Shown: positions 63,398 through 64,000 of the stretch, in pieces | Position numbering within the stretch: position 1 is the stretch's first letter | Layout: every line of letters begins with the position of its first letter | Assembly: GCF_030408675.1 (NCBI RefSeq) | Contig: NZ_CP047200.1 | Span: 1,364,001-1,428,000, forward strand | Source: Corynebacterium durum | Lineage (GTDB): Bacteria > Actinomycetota > Actinomycetes > Mycobacteriales > Mycobacteriaceae | Reading direction: 5' to 3' | DNA length: 64,000 bases | Position numbers and translations under genes: made by a program | Notes under the pieces: generated by a model | What the model was told of the DNA's origin: nothing | The model's database searches: none | The model's input: only the letters and a program-made list of their open reading frames with translations

Positions 63398-64000
63398 TTA
63401 TTCACCACTCATACTACGTCGTTTAGAATACGCGCCCAACGCCGCCTCCGCTTGTGCAGCAATGGTGCGGGTGACCTCTTCGGGGGCAGTAACCCGAACT
63501 CTGCCCGCTTGTCCTATGGCGAAACGCACCACCCACGCGGGTGAACCCATCGGCATGGTGGCCGCAACCCACCCATCGGGGCCGGTCTCCCCCAGTTCCA
63601 AGGGCACATAATCCGCAAGCCACAGCACATCTGGGTGGATCTCTAAAGACACAGTGTCTGTTTCCTTACCGAAGGCGAACGGGTCGTCTTCATCAAACTT
63701 CATGTCCTCAGCGTGCGGAGTACTGGGGGTATCCAACACCTCAACATCACTCATGCGATCCACCTTGAAGGTGCGGTGGGCCTGCGCATCATCGTCCCAG
63801 GCTGCGAGGTACGTGTCTCCCTTGACGCTGAACACCCGCGCCGGGTGGACGGTGCGCTGGTTGGAGGAATCGCTGCGCGCCGAATAATAGGTAAACCTCA
63901 GCATCAGGCCGTGATCAAGACTGCGGCGAATTGCGTCCAAAAGCGGTGAAGTGTGCTCGACAACAGTGTCGGCGACGATAGAGTCCACCACGGCCGTAGT
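63398..64000 (-). CDS. pafC: WYL-domain regulator PafC, C-terminal part (cut by window edge)
   Basis: The visible 200 residues are the C-terminal end of a WYL-domain transcription factor. RFTYYSARSDSSNQRTVHPARVFSVKGDTYLAAWDD is the ligand-sensing WYL barrel, and a WCX-like end domain follows (DVLWLADYVP...VVRFAIGQAGRVRVTAPEEVTRTIAAQAEAAL). The frame stays open to base 64000, so the N-terminal helix-turn-helix lies outside. Position directly upstream of tatA identifies it as PafC, partner of PafB in the DNA-damage response of actinobacteria. Confidence 0.88.
   Translation of the reverse strand, partial: TTAVVDSIVADTVVEHTSPLLDAIRRSLDHGLMLRFTYYSARSDSSNQRTVHPARVFSVKGDTYLAAWDDDAQAHRTFKVDRMSDVEVLDTPSTPHAEDMKFDEDDPFAFGKETDTVSLEIHPDVLWLADYVPLELGETGPDGWVAATMPMGSPAWVVRFAIGQAGRVRVTAPEEVTRTIAAQAEAALGAYSKRRSMSGE

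Overview
The window looks like a chromosomal segment of a Corynebacterium or close relative. It carries mycothiol synthesis (mshC), RbpA, an fxsA-lnt-ppm1 lipoprotein/mannosyl-donor cluster, a pafC-tatA-tatC-helY block, an actinobacterial two-domain CobI-CobJ fusion, and very many start codons with a TANNNT hexamer only 7-8 bases upstream, as expected for leaderless transcription in this group. No insertion sequence, prophage, CRISPR array or rRNA was seen. The one tRNA gene found is tRNA-Leu(GAG).

Layout. 1-3.5 kb: methylmalonyl-CoA mutase large subunit (cut by the left edge), its GTPase chaperone MeaB and a short CtaA-like membrane protein. 3.5-5.7 kb: an unusual SDR with a CxxC pair, a repeat-bearing lipoprotein, a bidirectional terminator and tRNA-Leu. 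5.8-9.3 kb: a heterodimeric ABC exporter. 9.3-16.2 kb: a PEBP-family protein, pyrD, a propeller lipoprotein, an aldo/keto reductase, uppP, mshC and small proteins. 16.2-23.6 kb: metH, a small kinase, a HAD phosphatase, hisE-hisG and aspA. 23.7-26.9 kb: an ABC transporter co-transcribed with a two-component system, with a perfect inverted repeat over its first start codon. 26.9-28.8 kb: an AAA ATPase facing a RecB-like nuclease. 29.1-33.6 kb: a solitary gene for a 1460-residue protein of unknown function, preceded by a 24-codon ORF. 33.6-44.7 kb: ndh, a divergent CFA-synthase-like protein, DedA, an MHS-type MFS transporter, an amidase, YceI, rbpA, ppm1, lnt and fxsA. 44.6-46.8 kb: two DUF6985-like paralogues around a broken hydrolase and a macro-domain protein. 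46.8-57.3 kb: aerobic cobalamin synthesis (cobN with a cobalamin riboswitch, cobG-cobH-cobIJ, cobL-cobM-cobK). 57.4-64 kb: SDR, M24 peptidase, helY, tatC, tatA and pafC (cut by the right edge).

Vitamin B12 links much of the window. CobG/H/IJ/K/L/M methylate, contract and reduce the corrin ring, and CobN inserts cobalt by the oxygen-dependent route. MetH and methylmalonyl-CoA mutase, the main consumers of B12, lie in the same 57 kb. No cobF, cobB, cobO, cobQ, cobS/T or bluB equivalent is visible here, so the rest of the pathway must lie elsewhere or be missing.

The points most worth a second look are the 1460-residue protein with its 24-codon leader ORF; the ABC/two-component operon with its start-codon palindrome; the two half-degenerate ABC subunits; the DUF6985/macro-domain cluster; and strand-asymmetric base composition that crosses from cobN into the divergent cobG-cobH genes. 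All functional assignments rest on reading motifs by eye; no database search was run.
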